Shown: in pieces, positions 1 through 11,809 of the stretch
How the letters are laid out: each line of letters begins with the position of its first letter
Position numbering within the stretch: position 1 is the stretch's first letter
DNA from: Rutidosis leptorrhynchoides
Lineage: Eukaryota > Streptophyta > Magnoliopsida > Asterales > Asteraceae
Direction of reading: 5' to 3'
NCBI RefSeq assembly: GCF_046630445.1
Contig: NC_092333.1
Location: 99,284,001-99,348,000 of the forward strand
DNA length: 64,000 nucleotides
Translations under genes and position numbers: made by a program
The notes under the pieces: generated by a model
Told to the model about the DNA's origin: nothing
The model's input: only the letters and a program-made list of their open reading frames with translations
Databases searched by the model: none

Positions 1-687
1 TCAGACGATTGGCAACAAACAATACGATTGTGAGGTGAGGTTGGGTTACGGTGTTGTGGAGGTGAAGTGGTTTTGCGAGGTGGATTATGATGGCGGTTTC
101 ACGGTGGTTTTGGTTGTTCTCCATCGAAGCAATAGTAGTGACAAAAGGAAATAACATGAAGTGATGTAGGTTCTTCAAATTAGAATAGAGAGAGAGAAGA
201 AGAGAGATGGGAATTGTGAAAGAGAAGGAGCCGGTGGTAGGGTGGTAGTAGGAGGTTGTCTAGGGTGGAGGTTGGTTGTCTCATAATATTGATGGTGGCC
301 GTAAAATGGTGACTAGTGGTGTTCGGTTTCAAGTGGTGGTGAGGTATTTGCGGTTGTGATGGTTTTATGGTTGATGAAACGTGACCGATGGTGTTGGGTG
401 GTTTGGGTCGATTGTTTTGGATAGCAAACAGATACAAAAGAAGTTGTATCCGCAGGTATGTGGTGGTGCTCGAGCTGAAGCAGAAACCGATGAGTAACGA
501 ATAACAGGAAGCTGTAGCAGCAGGAGTTTACGGTAGTGGGTGTATGTGTTGGTGGAAGGTATCGTTCTATGATCAAAGATGGTGATTGAGTGATCGGATA
601 AAAGCTCTAGTACAAGCTTCGGTTAGCAATAGCAATAATATCAAATGAAAGTTAATTAAAGTGGTTTATATGTGGTACACTATGGTA

Positions 688-692
688 GATGC
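688..692. repeat. Target-site duplication GATGC, left copy
   Basis: GATGC directly precedes the solo LTR start TGTGACG and recurs at 4865-4869 directly after its terminal CA. Five bases is the usual duplication size for gypsy integrases. Confidence 0.82.
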
Positions 693-924
693 TGTGACGA
701 CCCGGAAATTTCCGACCAAATTTAAACTTAATCTCTATATGATTTCGACACGATAAGCAAAGTTTGTAAAGTTGAATCTCAAAATTTTTGGAAAAATTAC
801 ATTCATGTAATCAATTACCCTTTGACCGTGCTCGACGATTCACGAACATTTATATGTGTATGAATATTATTTGTAAATATATTATAATAATAATATTATT
901 AGTTTAAAAACATAATTAGTATTT

Positions 925-927
<3 letters not shown>

Positions 928-1010
<83 letters not shown>
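928..1010. repeat. (TA)n microsatellite
   Basis: Uninterrupted TA dinucleotides, about 40 units, in the 5' part of the solo LTR. Other LTRs of this type in the window carry similar tracts at comparable places (4934-5016, 8021-8092). Confidence 0.95.
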
Positions 1011-1014
<4 letters not shown>

Positions 1015-3270
1015 ATACTGAATGTATGTATTTAGTTTCGAATTTATTTAGTAAACGATTGCAACACTCGATAGTTATGTAAACAAATCAAGATATAATT
1101 ATTATACTAATATTACTTTGGTACAATTAGTATTAATCTTAATATCAATATTATTAGTATAGCTATATATAATGTACATAGATATGAAAGGTTATACATT
1201 TAAATTGTTACTAAAAATTATTATCCTCATTATTGTTATTACTTCTATTATTTTTATCATATTATTATTATTTTTATCAATATTATCATTATTATTACTA
1301 ACATAATTATTAACATTATTAATAATAATAATTATTATCATTATTATTATTTGTTATTATTATTAATAGAATTATTATTAATATATTCATATTTACTAAT
1401 TATGAGCATTAATTATGTACCTAATCAATCCAAATTCTGTTTGAAATCACCATCACACTTTATTTAATTTGTTTTCTGTCTACAATGTGATACCATCGAA
1501 TCCATAGCAGTTAAGAATTGGAACCAGTTGATTGTAACTATCTGCTTTATTTTTTTTTATTCCCTTAATTGAAAATTCTTGTACTACCTGTCTGAAAAAA
1601 ATTGCTATACGTCAATTTCACAATCAATTAGGATCAAAGTAACCGTTAAATCATGTACTAAACATATTATTCATACATACACATGGAAATGATAAGAATA
1701 GACACTTCATCACTACTACTATGATCTCTCTTCACCTCTCTAAACATCTCATCTCATTCTCTATTATATTACACTTATACATAAACCACTTGAAACTCCT
1801 CATGCTTCTTCATTCTCAAAACTCATCCCTCGAGTCACTCATCGATCAACCATAAACACCTTTGATCAACAACCATCGATTTCCATTATCACCACCTTCC
1901 ATCATTCGCGACTCAACCAAACACCACCCATATCCACCATCAACAAACAATCCATCACTCTATCTTTTGTCCAAACCATAAACACCAAGAACCGCCATTG
2001 AGCTCAACAACCATTTGCTACTCGATCCTTATTTCTATCTCTGGTTTGATTAATAACCCCAACCGTTACCCATTTGTTTATCCAGCTATTTTCTGTTTTG
2101 ATTCAAATGAGCATCAACCACACTTTCATCACCATTATTATATTACAACAAGCAACCATTTAAAAACACCACCTTGTAATCTGCTTTGGCTACTGTCACG
2201 TTCATATTTTCTGTTTATGCCAATCGAACCCACTTGAGTTACTACTCATCGAGTTCTGTTGAGAACGAAACCCAAAAACCAATATTTTCCATCACCTAAT
2301 TTGATTACCAACGAGATAATTGCTACTTGTTTCGTTTTCTGAATCAAACCAAACTCCAACGTATAATATTACTACGAAGCTTTTGTTTATTGTTCGACCA
2401 TCTTCACTCCCTCTCTTAACCCTTGCAAACAAAGCACCATATTTTTGCTACTGCCATATGGTCTTACTAGGCAACTTTCGAACGACTACAAACCACCTTG
2501 AATCACCATTGCAATCAAACCATCATCACCACCCACCTCAACAATATCATCGAGAAACACTGCAGTTACTTTTGTTTTATGATGAAACTATGGTATGATA
2601 ATGATAAACTAACGAGGTTGAGATGCTACTACCACTGCAACAACATTAACTTCTGTGAAAACAACGAAAATCACCACTGCACTTCTACAACCACTCGCTA
2701 GTATTTTTTCTATTTAACCTATTTAATTCACAAATGAAGCATGCGAAAAAGGGATATATACTACTATATGTGGCCAACAATCTTTTTTACCTACTTCCAA
2801 TTATTCGTTTACTAGTGGGTTAGTGGGAAGGTGTAAAGTAAACCAACTTCCACTAAATGATTAAGATGAAGAGTAGGATAATGAATGATTTGATGATGAT
2901 GTGTTTGTTGTGCAAAGAAAAAGAGTAGGGAATAGATAATTAATTAAAATGGTTAGGTATTTGAGTGAGGAGAAGTCAGACGCACCATTTGCTATCCCCA
3001 CATATTCATTTTTAATTGTTACGGATCATTAGAGGGCTAAAAGGATTTATATCATGGGCCGATCGTGTATTAGATTATAATAGATGGGCTTGTGATAGGC
3101 CATAACGCGTTTTTTAAGGTGAATTACGAAAGATGATGATGAAAAACGGTTTTGTTTGAGGTAGGATGATAATGTTGATGATCATAAAAGAAACATGGTA
3201 AATGAAAAAGGAAAACATAAATATACAGTTAAAAAGATATAGGGTGGGTTTAAATCCGAAATACATAAAC

Positions 3271-3500
3271 AGATTAATGGTTTGGTGGTATTTGTGTGAG
3301 CGAGAGGTCACTGGTTCGAGCCCCGGGCTTGGGCATTTTTTTTAGAAAAAGAAGGAGAAGAAGAAGAAGGAAATAGGGTTTTATGGCTTAAAGGGTTTAA
3401 TGGGCAATTTATGATAAGAAATAAATAAATAGAGGAATGGTTAAGGATATTATTGGGTTAGCGGGACGTCGCGGGTTCAAACCCGGACATGGGCATATTT
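3271..3500 (+). other. Two tRNA-like (pol III box A/B) segments inside the solo LTR
   Basis: GGTTCGAGCC (3313-3322) and GGTTCAAACC (3474-3483) both fit the box B consensus GWTCRANNC. Each is followed within about 20 bases by GGGCAT and a T-rich run. The second has a good box A candidate (TGGTTAAGGAT, from 3438) about 35 bases upstream, a typical spacing. The segments could be SINE remnants or tRNA-like modules of the LTR itself. No cloverleaf can be completed, so neither is a tRNA gene. Confidence 0.45.
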
Positions 3501-3533
3501 TCTAGGGCTACTTCCTTGAGGTAGTTATTTATC

Positions 3534-3576
<43 letters not shown>

Positions 3577-4864
3577 GTCATTATTATTATTATCATTATT
3601 AGAAAGATTATCATATTTATCAAAATTATTATTATTACTATCATTATTATTATTTTGACATTAATATTATTATTTTCATATTATCAATATTATTATCATA
3701 ATAACTATTATTATTATTATTATTGTAAAATAAAACAACTTTTAGTTATTATTATTTTCAATATTATTTTATCAAATAATTATTAGTTATATAAAACTAT
3801 ATTTACTACACATAACATAACTATATTAACACCTTTATAATAAATATTAATAAATATAATTAATAAGGTTATTAATGAAAAATCCAATTAAAATAACAAT
3901 TAAATCATTAATAATATATAAATTTGTTTGATTACCATTTTATGTGTTAATATATATAAATGATATAGGTTCGTGAATCCTAGGCCAACTTTACATTTGT
4001 CCATTGTCGTTATATGTATTTTTACTACAAAATACATTAGGTGAGTTTCATTTGCCTTTTTACCCTTTATATTTTTGGGCTGAGAATACATGCGCAATTT
4101 TTATAAATGTTTTACGAAATAGACACAAGTAATCAAAACTACATTATATGGTTGAATGATCGAAGCCGAATATGCCCCTTTTTACTTGGTAACCTAAGAA
4201 TTAAGGAACATCACTAATTTTGAGAATTAGTGCACGCCTAATTGACGCGAATCCTAAAGATAGATCTATGGGCCCGACGAACCCCATCCAAAGTACCGGA
4301 TGCTTTAGTACTTCGATGTTTTTTTATCATGTTCGAAGGATTTCCCGGAATGATAGGGGATATTCTTATATGCATCTTGTTAATATCGGTTACTAGGTGT
4401 TCAGTCCATATGAATGATTTTTGTCTCTATGCATGGGACGTATGTTTATGAGAAATGGAAATATGAAATCTTGTGGTCTATTAAAATTATGAAATGATTA
4501 TTTATGATAAACTAATGAACTCACCAACCTTTTGGTTGACACTTGAAAGCATGTTTATTCTCAGGTATAAAAAAAATCTTCCACTGTGCATTTGCTCATA
4601 TTAGAGATATTACTTGGAGTCATTCATGACATATTTCAAAAAACTTTGCATTCGAGTCGTTGAGTTCATCAAGATTATTATTAAGTCAATTATAGTTGGA
4701 GGTATTATGAAATAGTATACTTGCTGTCAACTTTCGATGTAAAGAAAGTTTGTCTTTTAAAAACGAATACAATGTTTGTAAAATGTATCATATAGAGGTC
4801 AATTACCTCGCGATGTAATCAACTCTTGTGAATCGTTTATATTGTATATGAACGGGGCATTTCA

Positions 4865-4869
4865 GATGC
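4865..4869. repeat. Target-site duplication GATGC, right copy
   Basis: Right-hand partner of the GATGC at 688-692, immediately following the CA end of the solo LTR. Confidence 0.82.
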
Positions 4870-4933
4870 AGAGTGAGAAAGAGTAATAAATGGAAGTGAT
4901 TAGGTGGTGGATGTTACATAATGTTTTAGGTGT

Positions 4934-4934
4934 G

Positions 4935-5016
<82 letters not shown>
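4934..5016. repeat. (TA)n microsatellite with TAAATA interruptions
   Basis: Long TA run within the minus-strand LTR half between 4870 and 6002. Confidence 0.93.
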
Positions 5017-5022
<6 letters not shown>

Positions 5023-6002
5023 GATACTCCGTAAACTCTAATCTAACAAATTAATATAATAATATAATATTAACCTTTAATATTCAAAAAGAGGATGAAA
5101 ACGTGTTAAAGAACTTTTAAGGCACAGTAATATGATTGATATCTCAAGTTCACGGACCAAATTACTGTAATTCTGCCAACAGTTTAAACGGACTATTATT
5201 TCGTACTCCGTTGTCTACTCAGTGGCGAATAAAAGTACTCCGAAAAATCCCAAATTTTCAGATTAACTATATTTATTTATTTTGGTCATTATGGTAGAAA
5301 ATTCAGTCATTAATTATTAAATAAATTTTACATTAATTATGCACTCCCAATCCCAAGTAAAATATAAAAAAATTTAAAATTAAATAAATAGCTCCTAAAT
5401 ACATTTTTACTAAGCCTGTAATTTATAAATCCCATTTTCGAATCACCGTTTCTTTTAAAATAACATAAGTTCCTTTTTAACTCGTTTAATATCTATCAAA
5501 TGACAATTGAGCGTTACCGTCGTTTATTAAATAACTTCGAAATCACAAAATATATATTCTATATACTTTATTTATATATATATACTCATTAAATATTAAT
5601 TATTATATATTATATTAATTTTTCAACATTGATTATAACAATTACAATATATAATATTTCTTTTTATAATATACATATATATTTGTATATATATATTTAA
5701 TTATATGCATATCTATATATTATATATTAAATTAATAATATTAACTATTCTAATATTATTTTATATATTTATTTTCAACAATTAAATCATATATTATTTT
5801 AAATAATATATTTCAAATAAAATTATATATATCTATTTACAAATTAGTTGTTCGTGAATCGTCGGGAGTAGTCAAAGGTCAAATGTATACATGAGCACAG
5901 TTTACAGTTTTTGAGACTTCAACATTACAGACTTTGCTTATCTTATCGAAATCATATAAAGATTAAGTTTAAATTTTGGTCGGAAATTCCCGGGTCGTCA
6001 CA

Positions 6003-6498
6003 ATTTTCCCAATACGTTATAAGCCATATAAAAATATGTTTGATGATATGTGAACAACACATTCAAATAGGGTAAAGATTAATTAATTGGATTGCTCATA
6101 TGCTCATGCATCAAGCATTCAGCCATCAAGCATGATGTACCTGAGTATGATTTTTGTTGTTGTAAATCAACTTTCGATGACGATGCAATTGGTTTCTTTC
6201 GTTCAATATTTATAATTGCTTTTAGTTATTGTAGATGTGTTGGATATAATATAATTTATATACTAAAAGTATATTACTATTTCTTTTTAAAATCATATAT
6301 CTAATTTTGTTGCAAACTATTTAATAGGTGGGATGATATTAAAATGGTCATGAACAAGTGAAGTGCAAGATTTAAGGATGAATGAAGGTATAAATTATTT
6401 GGTTTCACAATTCTATGTATGAGCTTTCGGTTTCCTATCCTTTCAATAGATTCTATTTATATGATAATTAATTGGTTAAGAGGCTTTTTTTATGACGT
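6003..6498. other. Intergenic AT-rich sequence
   Basis: I see no conserved domain, RNA gene or clear repeat end in this stretch. The short ORFs are typical of random AT-rich DNA. Confidence 0.5.
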
Positions 6499-6876
6499 TC
6501 TTTTACTGTATATTAAAGCTCCCAAAAAAAAAAACGTTTGTCAACATTTCACATCTCTCATATTTCACATTAGTGAAATTGGGTATTTGTTGTTTAAAAT
6601 ATTAAGAAAATAAATTTGCATATCCTAAAACAATGACACAATATGGTTGTGATTGTACTGCAATCTAATCACATTAGTCAATAACACTCAATTGTTTTGG
6701 ACGAAGGGTACGAGCACTGAGATTAGCTTTAGATAAAATTCTCATGGAAACATTTCGAACGTGATTGAAGATCTTACCAAACATGATTATGCAACATGAC
6801 GATTTCCATTTCTACTAATTGAAAAGCATGTGTATAAAAATGTTATATTAATTATATGATGTATTCTTCTTCTTAT

Positions 6877-6982
<106 letters not shown>

Positions 6983-7166
6983 CAATATTATTATGACTAT
7001 AGTTCATAATTATAATTATGAATATGATTATGATTAATTATAATAATAATTATTTTTATTATTATTACATTTTAGTTCTAATTTATATAAGTATGATTAT
7101 TATAGGTGTAATTTTTTTTATTCATGTAAATATATAGATCATGTTTATTTAATTAATTTCCATAAA

Positions 7167-7170
<4 letters not shown>

Positions 7171-7224
<54 letters not shown>
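7171..7224. repeat. (TA)n microsatellite
   Basis: About 27 TA units, followed by TACATACATA. Confidence 0.93.
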
Positions 7225-7228
<4 letters not shown>

Positions 7229-7996
7229 CATATGCAATGATATCTATCAATGTAAATATAAAAATGAATAGTTTGAAACTACTGTTATTATCTATGTCGT
7301 AGCTTAATTTTAAATTTATGACAACAATATGATAAGGAAAATGAAAACATTGAAAGTAATCATATAATTTATGAGATATAAATTACACTTATTACGAATG
7401 AATGTTTATAACTAAATTTAATTAAGGAAAATAAAAAATTAACAGTTATTGAAAATTTTATAACGTTTATTAATAGTTAATTTCATATCAATTGTTATTT
7501 AATGTTATGAACCTCCAATTTGGTTCATGTTTATATTTAGAAGTTTTTTTCCATGTATTCCAAGTAATTACTTATTGTCATATATGAAGTTATAAAGAGA
7601 GACCTTTAAAAATTCAATGGTAAATTGTAAAGGTAATATATGTTTTAATATTATGAATCGTATTACAATATGTAAGTTTTATAATGTATTTTGGCATCAT
7701 ATGTTAACTCATTTGACCACCTTTAGTAAGCTTTTGTTTATATATAGTTTCATCATACGTTAGTACATATGACCCGAATGTGCAGATTTTTGTAGTGGCA
7801 AACAAAACATATGCACAAAAATCCTACTTGACCACTTGCATGATGGGACCAACATCAACTTTCACTTCAAGGTTAATTCCAAGTGTCATACACAAACCGT
7901 AAACATATTCGTGCAACGCACGGGCATTGCAACTAGTTAATTCTAATTCTAATACTTACATCATATAATATTTCAAGTTGTATTTCAACTTATTAT

Positions 7997-7997
<1 letters not shown>

Positions 7998-8092
<95 letters not shown>
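7998..8092. repeat. Compound (CT)n(AT)n microsatellite
   Basis: About 11 CT units run directly into about 36 AT units, at the left edge of the LTR fragment that ends at 8263. Confidence 0.95.
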
Positions 8093-8095
<3 letters not shown>

Positions 8096-8263
8096 CAAGC
8101 AATTATTCGTGAATCGTCGAGATTGGTCGAAGGTCAATTGAATATGTGGAAGAGTTCAAATTTTTTGAGACTCAACCTACCAGACTTTGCTTATCGTGTC
8201 AAAAATATAATATCGTATCGAGAGTTTGGTTTAAAATTAGTCGAAATTTTCCGGGTCGTCACA
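8021..8263 (-). repeat. Truncated minus-strand gypsy LTR (U3 start)
   Basis: The minus strand from 8263 reads TGTGACGACCCGGAAAATTT. It then follows the solo LTR start through the AAGCAAAGTCTGG-like block and the (TA)n tract, after which similarity ends. Only the U3 end survives. No TSD is recognisable. Confidence 0.6.
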
Positions 8264-8458
8264 GGTTACAATTTCAAAAATTAACGGGTTAAAAGTGTTG
8301 AAGTCCAATGTCAATATCTCGACGACGAGAAATCGACGCTCGTCAAGGACGCCAACACAGTGTAGATTTCTCATTCGTCCTAGACGTCAAATTCGAATAA
8401 CGGCGAAAAAAAGACTATCGACACCCGGTGCTCTAAGATGCTAGATGCCTAAAGAACA

Positions 8459-8870
8459 AGGTTGCAAAAGACGTGAGACAGGGTCAAGACGGCCGGGTCC
8501 TAAAAAAGTCGAGACGGACGTTGACCAAATTTGACTTTTCAATATATAAGTATATAAATGTATATATGTATACATATTTTAAAGCCAAAAACTTTAATCG
8601 ACTAATTTTTTTTTCCATAATAGTTGTCACCGTTAGTTTATTTTAATACAAAAAGTTTAAACTAAAATACGACAAATTTTACCGATTTTACCTACTTTCT
8701 GGCTTTTCCAAATTTTGACCGACTTTGACCCGATTTTTTTCAACTTTGACCCGAATTTTGACCATTGACTGTCATATTATACGGTTTTCTTCGAGACGAG
8801 ACGAGACGAGGTAGTCACCAAACAATCGTAACGAGCGTCGTAACAGCTTGAGACGGGATCTTTTACAATA
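8459..8870. mobile_element. Possible TIR/MITE-like element
   Basis: TTGCAAAAGACGTGAGAC near the left end is imperfectly matched in inverse orientation near the right end (GAGACGGGATCTTTTACAA). The interior contains GAGACGAGACGAGACGAG and several TTTGACC/GACCGAC repeats, with no ORF. The terminal match is weak and I found no target duplication. Confidence 0.3.
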
Positions 8871-8939
8871 GTGCTAAAGAGTAAAGAGTAAAGTCACCAT
8901 CCTATTTATCTTTTCACAGGGTGTCCTTTTTAAATTACC

Positions 8940-9065
8940 CGGTTACGATTCAACCCGGATCCAATTCAAAAGTGGAACATACTTTTTATATTTCACCAAA
9001 ACCCCTCACATCGCGCATATCGGCACGAAACGACAATTCGCAACACCAGTTCATCTTCTTCAAAG
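8940..9065 (+). promoter_or_regulatory. Probable SEC13 promoter end and first noncoding exon
   Basis: A TATA-like TTTTTATATTTC near 8980 precedes a CA/CT-rich stretch (about 9000-9065) typical of a plant 5' leader. The leader ends CAAAG|GTACC, a good splice donor at 9066. The transcription start is inferred only. Confidence 0.4.
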
Positions 9066-9667
9066 GTACCTTGTACACGATCAGTTATTATATGTAGATC
9101 TGCATTATTCATTAGATAATTATGTTGTATTCCTTAACCAATCGATCTATACGTATGTTCAGATCTATATGTGTATTTTAAAAATTATAAGATCCTTAGC
9201 CATTAGATTTTGCAGATGCATATACGTCTAAATTCGTTCTGTAATTTGTACGAGATCTCATAATTAAATGATGCGTGCCTTCAATTAGAAGTTTATCTGG
9301 TCTGTGTAATATTGTATTCATGTAGATTAGCTTATGAACAATTAGGATTTAGGTAAAATTGTTATTTTTCTTTTAAATACACTTCCTATTATTGGTTTCA
9401 TGGATTTTTATTTTTTTATATTATTGTTGTTCTGGTAGTTAATAATAAATAACTCAGTGTTTGTTGAAATTGAATTTGGATATTGAGGATCTGTTTGTAA
9501 CATAAAGTTGATAAAATTTGTGAGCATTTGTTGCAAAAAGTTTCATATGCTGGATTAAATGAACATTATAAAACATTGAGTGGAGTGTTTGGGTGGGTTT
9601 ATTGTATTAACTTATTTGATTACTCTAATATAACAAGCTAGACTAGATATTTAGTGTTTAGATAAGA

Positions 9668-9789
9668 GTATTTGGCTTAACTTATATGCTTATTGTTAGC
9701 AGGATTTTATAAGCTTGAAATAAGCTTAAAATTTTGAGCTTATTTGCTTATAAGCAGTGAGTAATAAATATAAGCCCAGCCAAACACTT
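9668..9789. mobile_element. MITE-like hairpin in the SEC13 leader intron
   Basis: The ends AGTATTTGGCTTA and CAGCCAAACACT are imperfect inverted repeats. The interior pairs around AATAAGCTT and AAGCTTATT-like motifs, giving a hairpin of about 120 bp. Related GTGTTTGG pieces lie at 9588, 10112 and 10380. No convincing TSD was found. Confidence 0.35.
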
Positions 9790-10271
9790 TTCGAGCTTAT
9801 TGTTAGCAGGATTTTTAAGCTCAAAATACACTTTTTATTTTGGTATCGTGGATTTAGGAAGAATGTTGGTTTTCATTGCTTATTTTGAGTGGTGGAAATT
9901 GAACCCGACTACAAAGGGTGAAACTAGTGACAGGGGTAAACACTAAAAAATACCTTATTGAGCCAGATGGGCGAGCACCCCCTCCACATAGCCTAAGATC
10001 CGGCCCTGCTTATTTTGTCGTGCTTATCTGGGTAAATAATAAGCATGGACCAACGTACTTATTTTATGTTTGTATTCTTTATGAGATTAAGGAGATAAGC
10101 AGTTTTTCAGCGGGTGTTTGGATTCGCTTAAAGGCTTTAAAAATAAGCATCAAGTGGATAAACACTGACATAATTAATCCCAGACACCCCCTTAAGTTCG
10201 CTTGCTTACCATTTTGCAAATTTTTGTGTGTATCTGTCTATCTGAATATTATAGGGAGTAAGTTTTGGTTT

Positions 10272-10273
<2 letters not shown>

Positions 10274-10353
<80 letters not shown>
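10274..10353. repeat. (TA)n microsatellite
   Basis: About 40 TA units in the predicted SEC13 leader intron. They produce a spurious Ile-Tyr repeat ORF. Confidence 0.95.
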
Positions 10354-10356
<3 letters not shown>

Positions 10357-10915
10357 TAAGATATTGTTAGCAGGATCTTAGTGTTTGGATAAACACTAAG
10401 ATATTCAATCCCAGACACCCCCTTAGGGATTGCATCACATATATGTCATCTGTTACTCTACTTTTATTATAGGACTGATTAATGAACATTAGTAAGAAAC
10501 ATGATATAAGCATATTAGATACCATCGAATGCTTTCTTAGAGATATAACTACAAACATCCCCATAAGTTGAATTACTGTTGATTTCATATGTAGATCGTG
10601 CATCCTATTGAGGTTAGCATACTTCTCAAAAGTCCAAACTATAAAAGCGATTGTAGATTCAATTTATCGATCAGATAATACGATCTTCCCCTTAGTGTTA
10701 TATGTGTTTAAATGTTTAATTAATAATCTAAAACGTGGCTTGGTATTATAGTTTGTGCCCGTGATAGAGATGGGAGGCATTTGTTTTTATTTTTTAAAAT
10801 CAAAACCTTAAATTCTATCAAACCTTATTTTTTCTTTCAGTTATTCAGTTGTTTTAAAATCTCGAATCTTCTGGAACTGTAGGATTAACAAAATATAGCA
10901 AGGTGGTAGAAAATC

Positions 10916-11809
10916 ATGCCTAAGCAAAAGATCGAAACGGGACACACCGACATCATCCATGATGTCAGCATGGATTATTATGGAAAACGGGTTGCATCTG
11001 CCTCATCTGATGCCACTGTCAAGATAAGCAGTTTGAACTCACAGCACCTTGCGACGCTTTCCGGTCATAATGGGCCTGTTTGGCAAGCTGTTTGGGCCCA
11101 CCCCAAATTCGGATCACTTCTCGCATCATGTTCATACGATGGCACTGTAATCATTTGGAAAGAAAGTTCTTTAAACAACTGGACACCAACTGATACCTTC
11201 AATGATCACAAATCATCTGTAAACTCGATTGCGTGGGCCCCTCACGAGCTCGGTCTTTGCTTGGCATGTGGGTCTTCCGACGGGAATATTTCAGTCCACA
11301 CCGCCAGGTCTGACGGTGGTTGGGACACCACAAGGATAGACCAAGCTCACCCTGTTGGTGTAACCTCTATTACGTGGGCCCCTTCGATGGAACCTGGGTC
11401 ACTAATCGGGTCGGGTGAGTTTGACCCAGTTCAGAAACTGGCTTATGGTGGTAATGATAACACCGTGAAAATCTGGAAATTTTCTAATGGTGAATGGAAA
11501 TTGGACTGCCTTTCGGCTCTTAAAATGCATACTGATTTGGTTAGGGATGTGGCGTGGGCTCCTAATTTGGGCCTTCCTATGTCCACAATTGCAAGCGGTT
11601 CACAGGATGGTACAGTTGTAATATGGACTGGGGAAAAAGAAGGTAAGCAATGGAAGGGTAAAGCGTTAAATGACTTTAAAGCCCCTGTTTGGAGGGTCTC
11701 GTGGTCTCTTACTGGGAACCTGCTGGCTGTTGCTTCTGGGGACGATAACGTCACTTTATGGAAAGAAGCTGCTGATGGAGAATGGCAAGAAGTATCGAGT
11801 GTTGAATAA
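10916..11809 (+). CDS. SEC13: SEC13-like WD40 protein (COPII coat / nuclear pore Y-complex)
   Basis: This is an intact 297-codon single-exon ORF ending TAA. WD-type repeats run through the whole protein: GH...SDATVKI at about residues 9-37, then GHNGPVWQAVW...DGTVIIW (about 50-81), KSSVNSIAWAP (about 100-110), HPVGVTSITWAP with NDNTVKIW (about 144-188), TDLVRDVAWAP with DGTVVIW (about 206-237), and APVWRVSW...DDNVTLW (about 253-283). This is the six-blade SEC13 pattern, and the length is close to that of plant SEC13. SEC13 pairs with SEC31 in the outer COPII cage that drives ER-to-Golgi vesicle budding, and also sits in the Nup107-160 complex. The ATG is preceded by AAAATC and is the first in frame. 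It is the only clearly functional host gene in the window. A 5'UTR intron is predicted upstream. Confidence 0.95.
   Translation: MPKQKIETGHTDIIHDVSMDYYGKRVASASSDATVKISSLNSQHLATLSGHNGPVWQAVWAHPKFGSLLASCSYDGTVIIWKESSLNNWTPTDTFNDHKSSVNSIAWAPHELGLCLACGSSDGNISVHTARSDGGWDTTRIDQAHPVGVTSITWAPSMEPGSLIGSGEFDPVQKLAYGGNDNTVKIWKFSNGEWKLDCLSALKMHTDLVRDVAWAPNLGLPMSTIASGSQDGTVVIWTGEKEGKQWKGKALNDFKAPVWRVSWSLTGNLLAVASGDDNVTLWKEAADGEWQEVSSVE

Larger units (their letters stand above)
693..4864 (+). mobile_element. Solo LTR of a Ty3/gypsy element, 4172 bp
   Basis: It starts TGTGACGACCCGG and ends GGGGCATTTCA, so it has TG...CA termini, and it is flanked on both sides by GATGC. The end resembles the end of element A's LTR (GGGACATTTCA on the minus strand). 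Near 4247-4320 and 4519-4600 it shares two sequence blocks with the LTRs of families A and B: a CGCGAATCCT...GATAGATCTAT block and a CTCACCAAC...TTCTCAGGT block. No internal region or second LTR is present, as expected after LTR-LTR recombination. At 4.17 kb it is very long for an LTR. It holds (TA)n, long (ATT)n/(TAA)n-like AT-rich stretches (1200-1400, 3530-3760), a CCA-rich leader-like zone (1700-2700) and two tRNA-like B boxes. Confidence 0.82.
1..6002 (-). repeat. Minus-strand gypsy LTR (incomplete at window edge), host of a nested solo LTR
   Basis: The right end (about 5910-6002) read on the minus strand starts TGTGACGACCCGGGAATTTC and then matches, with few differences, the first ~90 bases of the plus-strand LTR that begins at 693. 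It is therefore the U3 start of a sister LTR in opposite orientation. The sequence runs leftward through AT-rich DNA and a (TA)n tract to 4870, is interrupted by the insertion at 693-4864, and resumes at 692 down to the window edge. Positions 1-690 on the minus strand are CCA- and CT-rich, like the transcribed leader half of the nested LTR (about 1700-2700). I see no coding region; the short ORFs here are compositional. The other end lies outside the window, so solo LTR versus full element cannot be decided. Confidence 0.7.
9066..10840 (+). other. Predicted 5'UTR intron of SEC13
   Basis: The donor is AAAG|GTACC at 9066. The acceptor is a strong pyrimidine tract, TTATTTTTTCTTTCAG, ending at 10840, 75 bases before the SEC13 ATG. 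No long ORF in the interval encodes a recognisable protein. Repeats fill it: a (TA)n tract and at least two segments with GTGTTTGG...CCAAACAC-type ends. The intron is inferred from splice-site quality and the distance from leader-like sequence to the ATG. Confidence 0.45.

Noticed and set aside
180-576. His/Thr/Pro-rich ORFs on the minus strand
   Set aside because: The composition reflects the CCA-rich LTR leader; no domains, and similar chance ORFs occur at 1998-2701 in the sister LTR.
3474-3483. tRNA gene
   Set aside because: A B box and an A box are present, but no acceptor or anticodon stem can be formed.
693-6002. A single 5.3-kb DNA transposon with ~90-bp terminal inverted repeats
   Set aside because: The GATGC duplication and TG...CA ends at 693-4864 show that the inner unit is a solo LTR; the inverted similarity comes from two LTRs in opposite orientation.
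9918-10370. 150-codon ORF ending in an Ile-Tyr repeat
   Set aside because: The tail is the translated (TA)n microsatellite, the start has no recognisable domain, and it lies in the predicted SEC13 leader intron.
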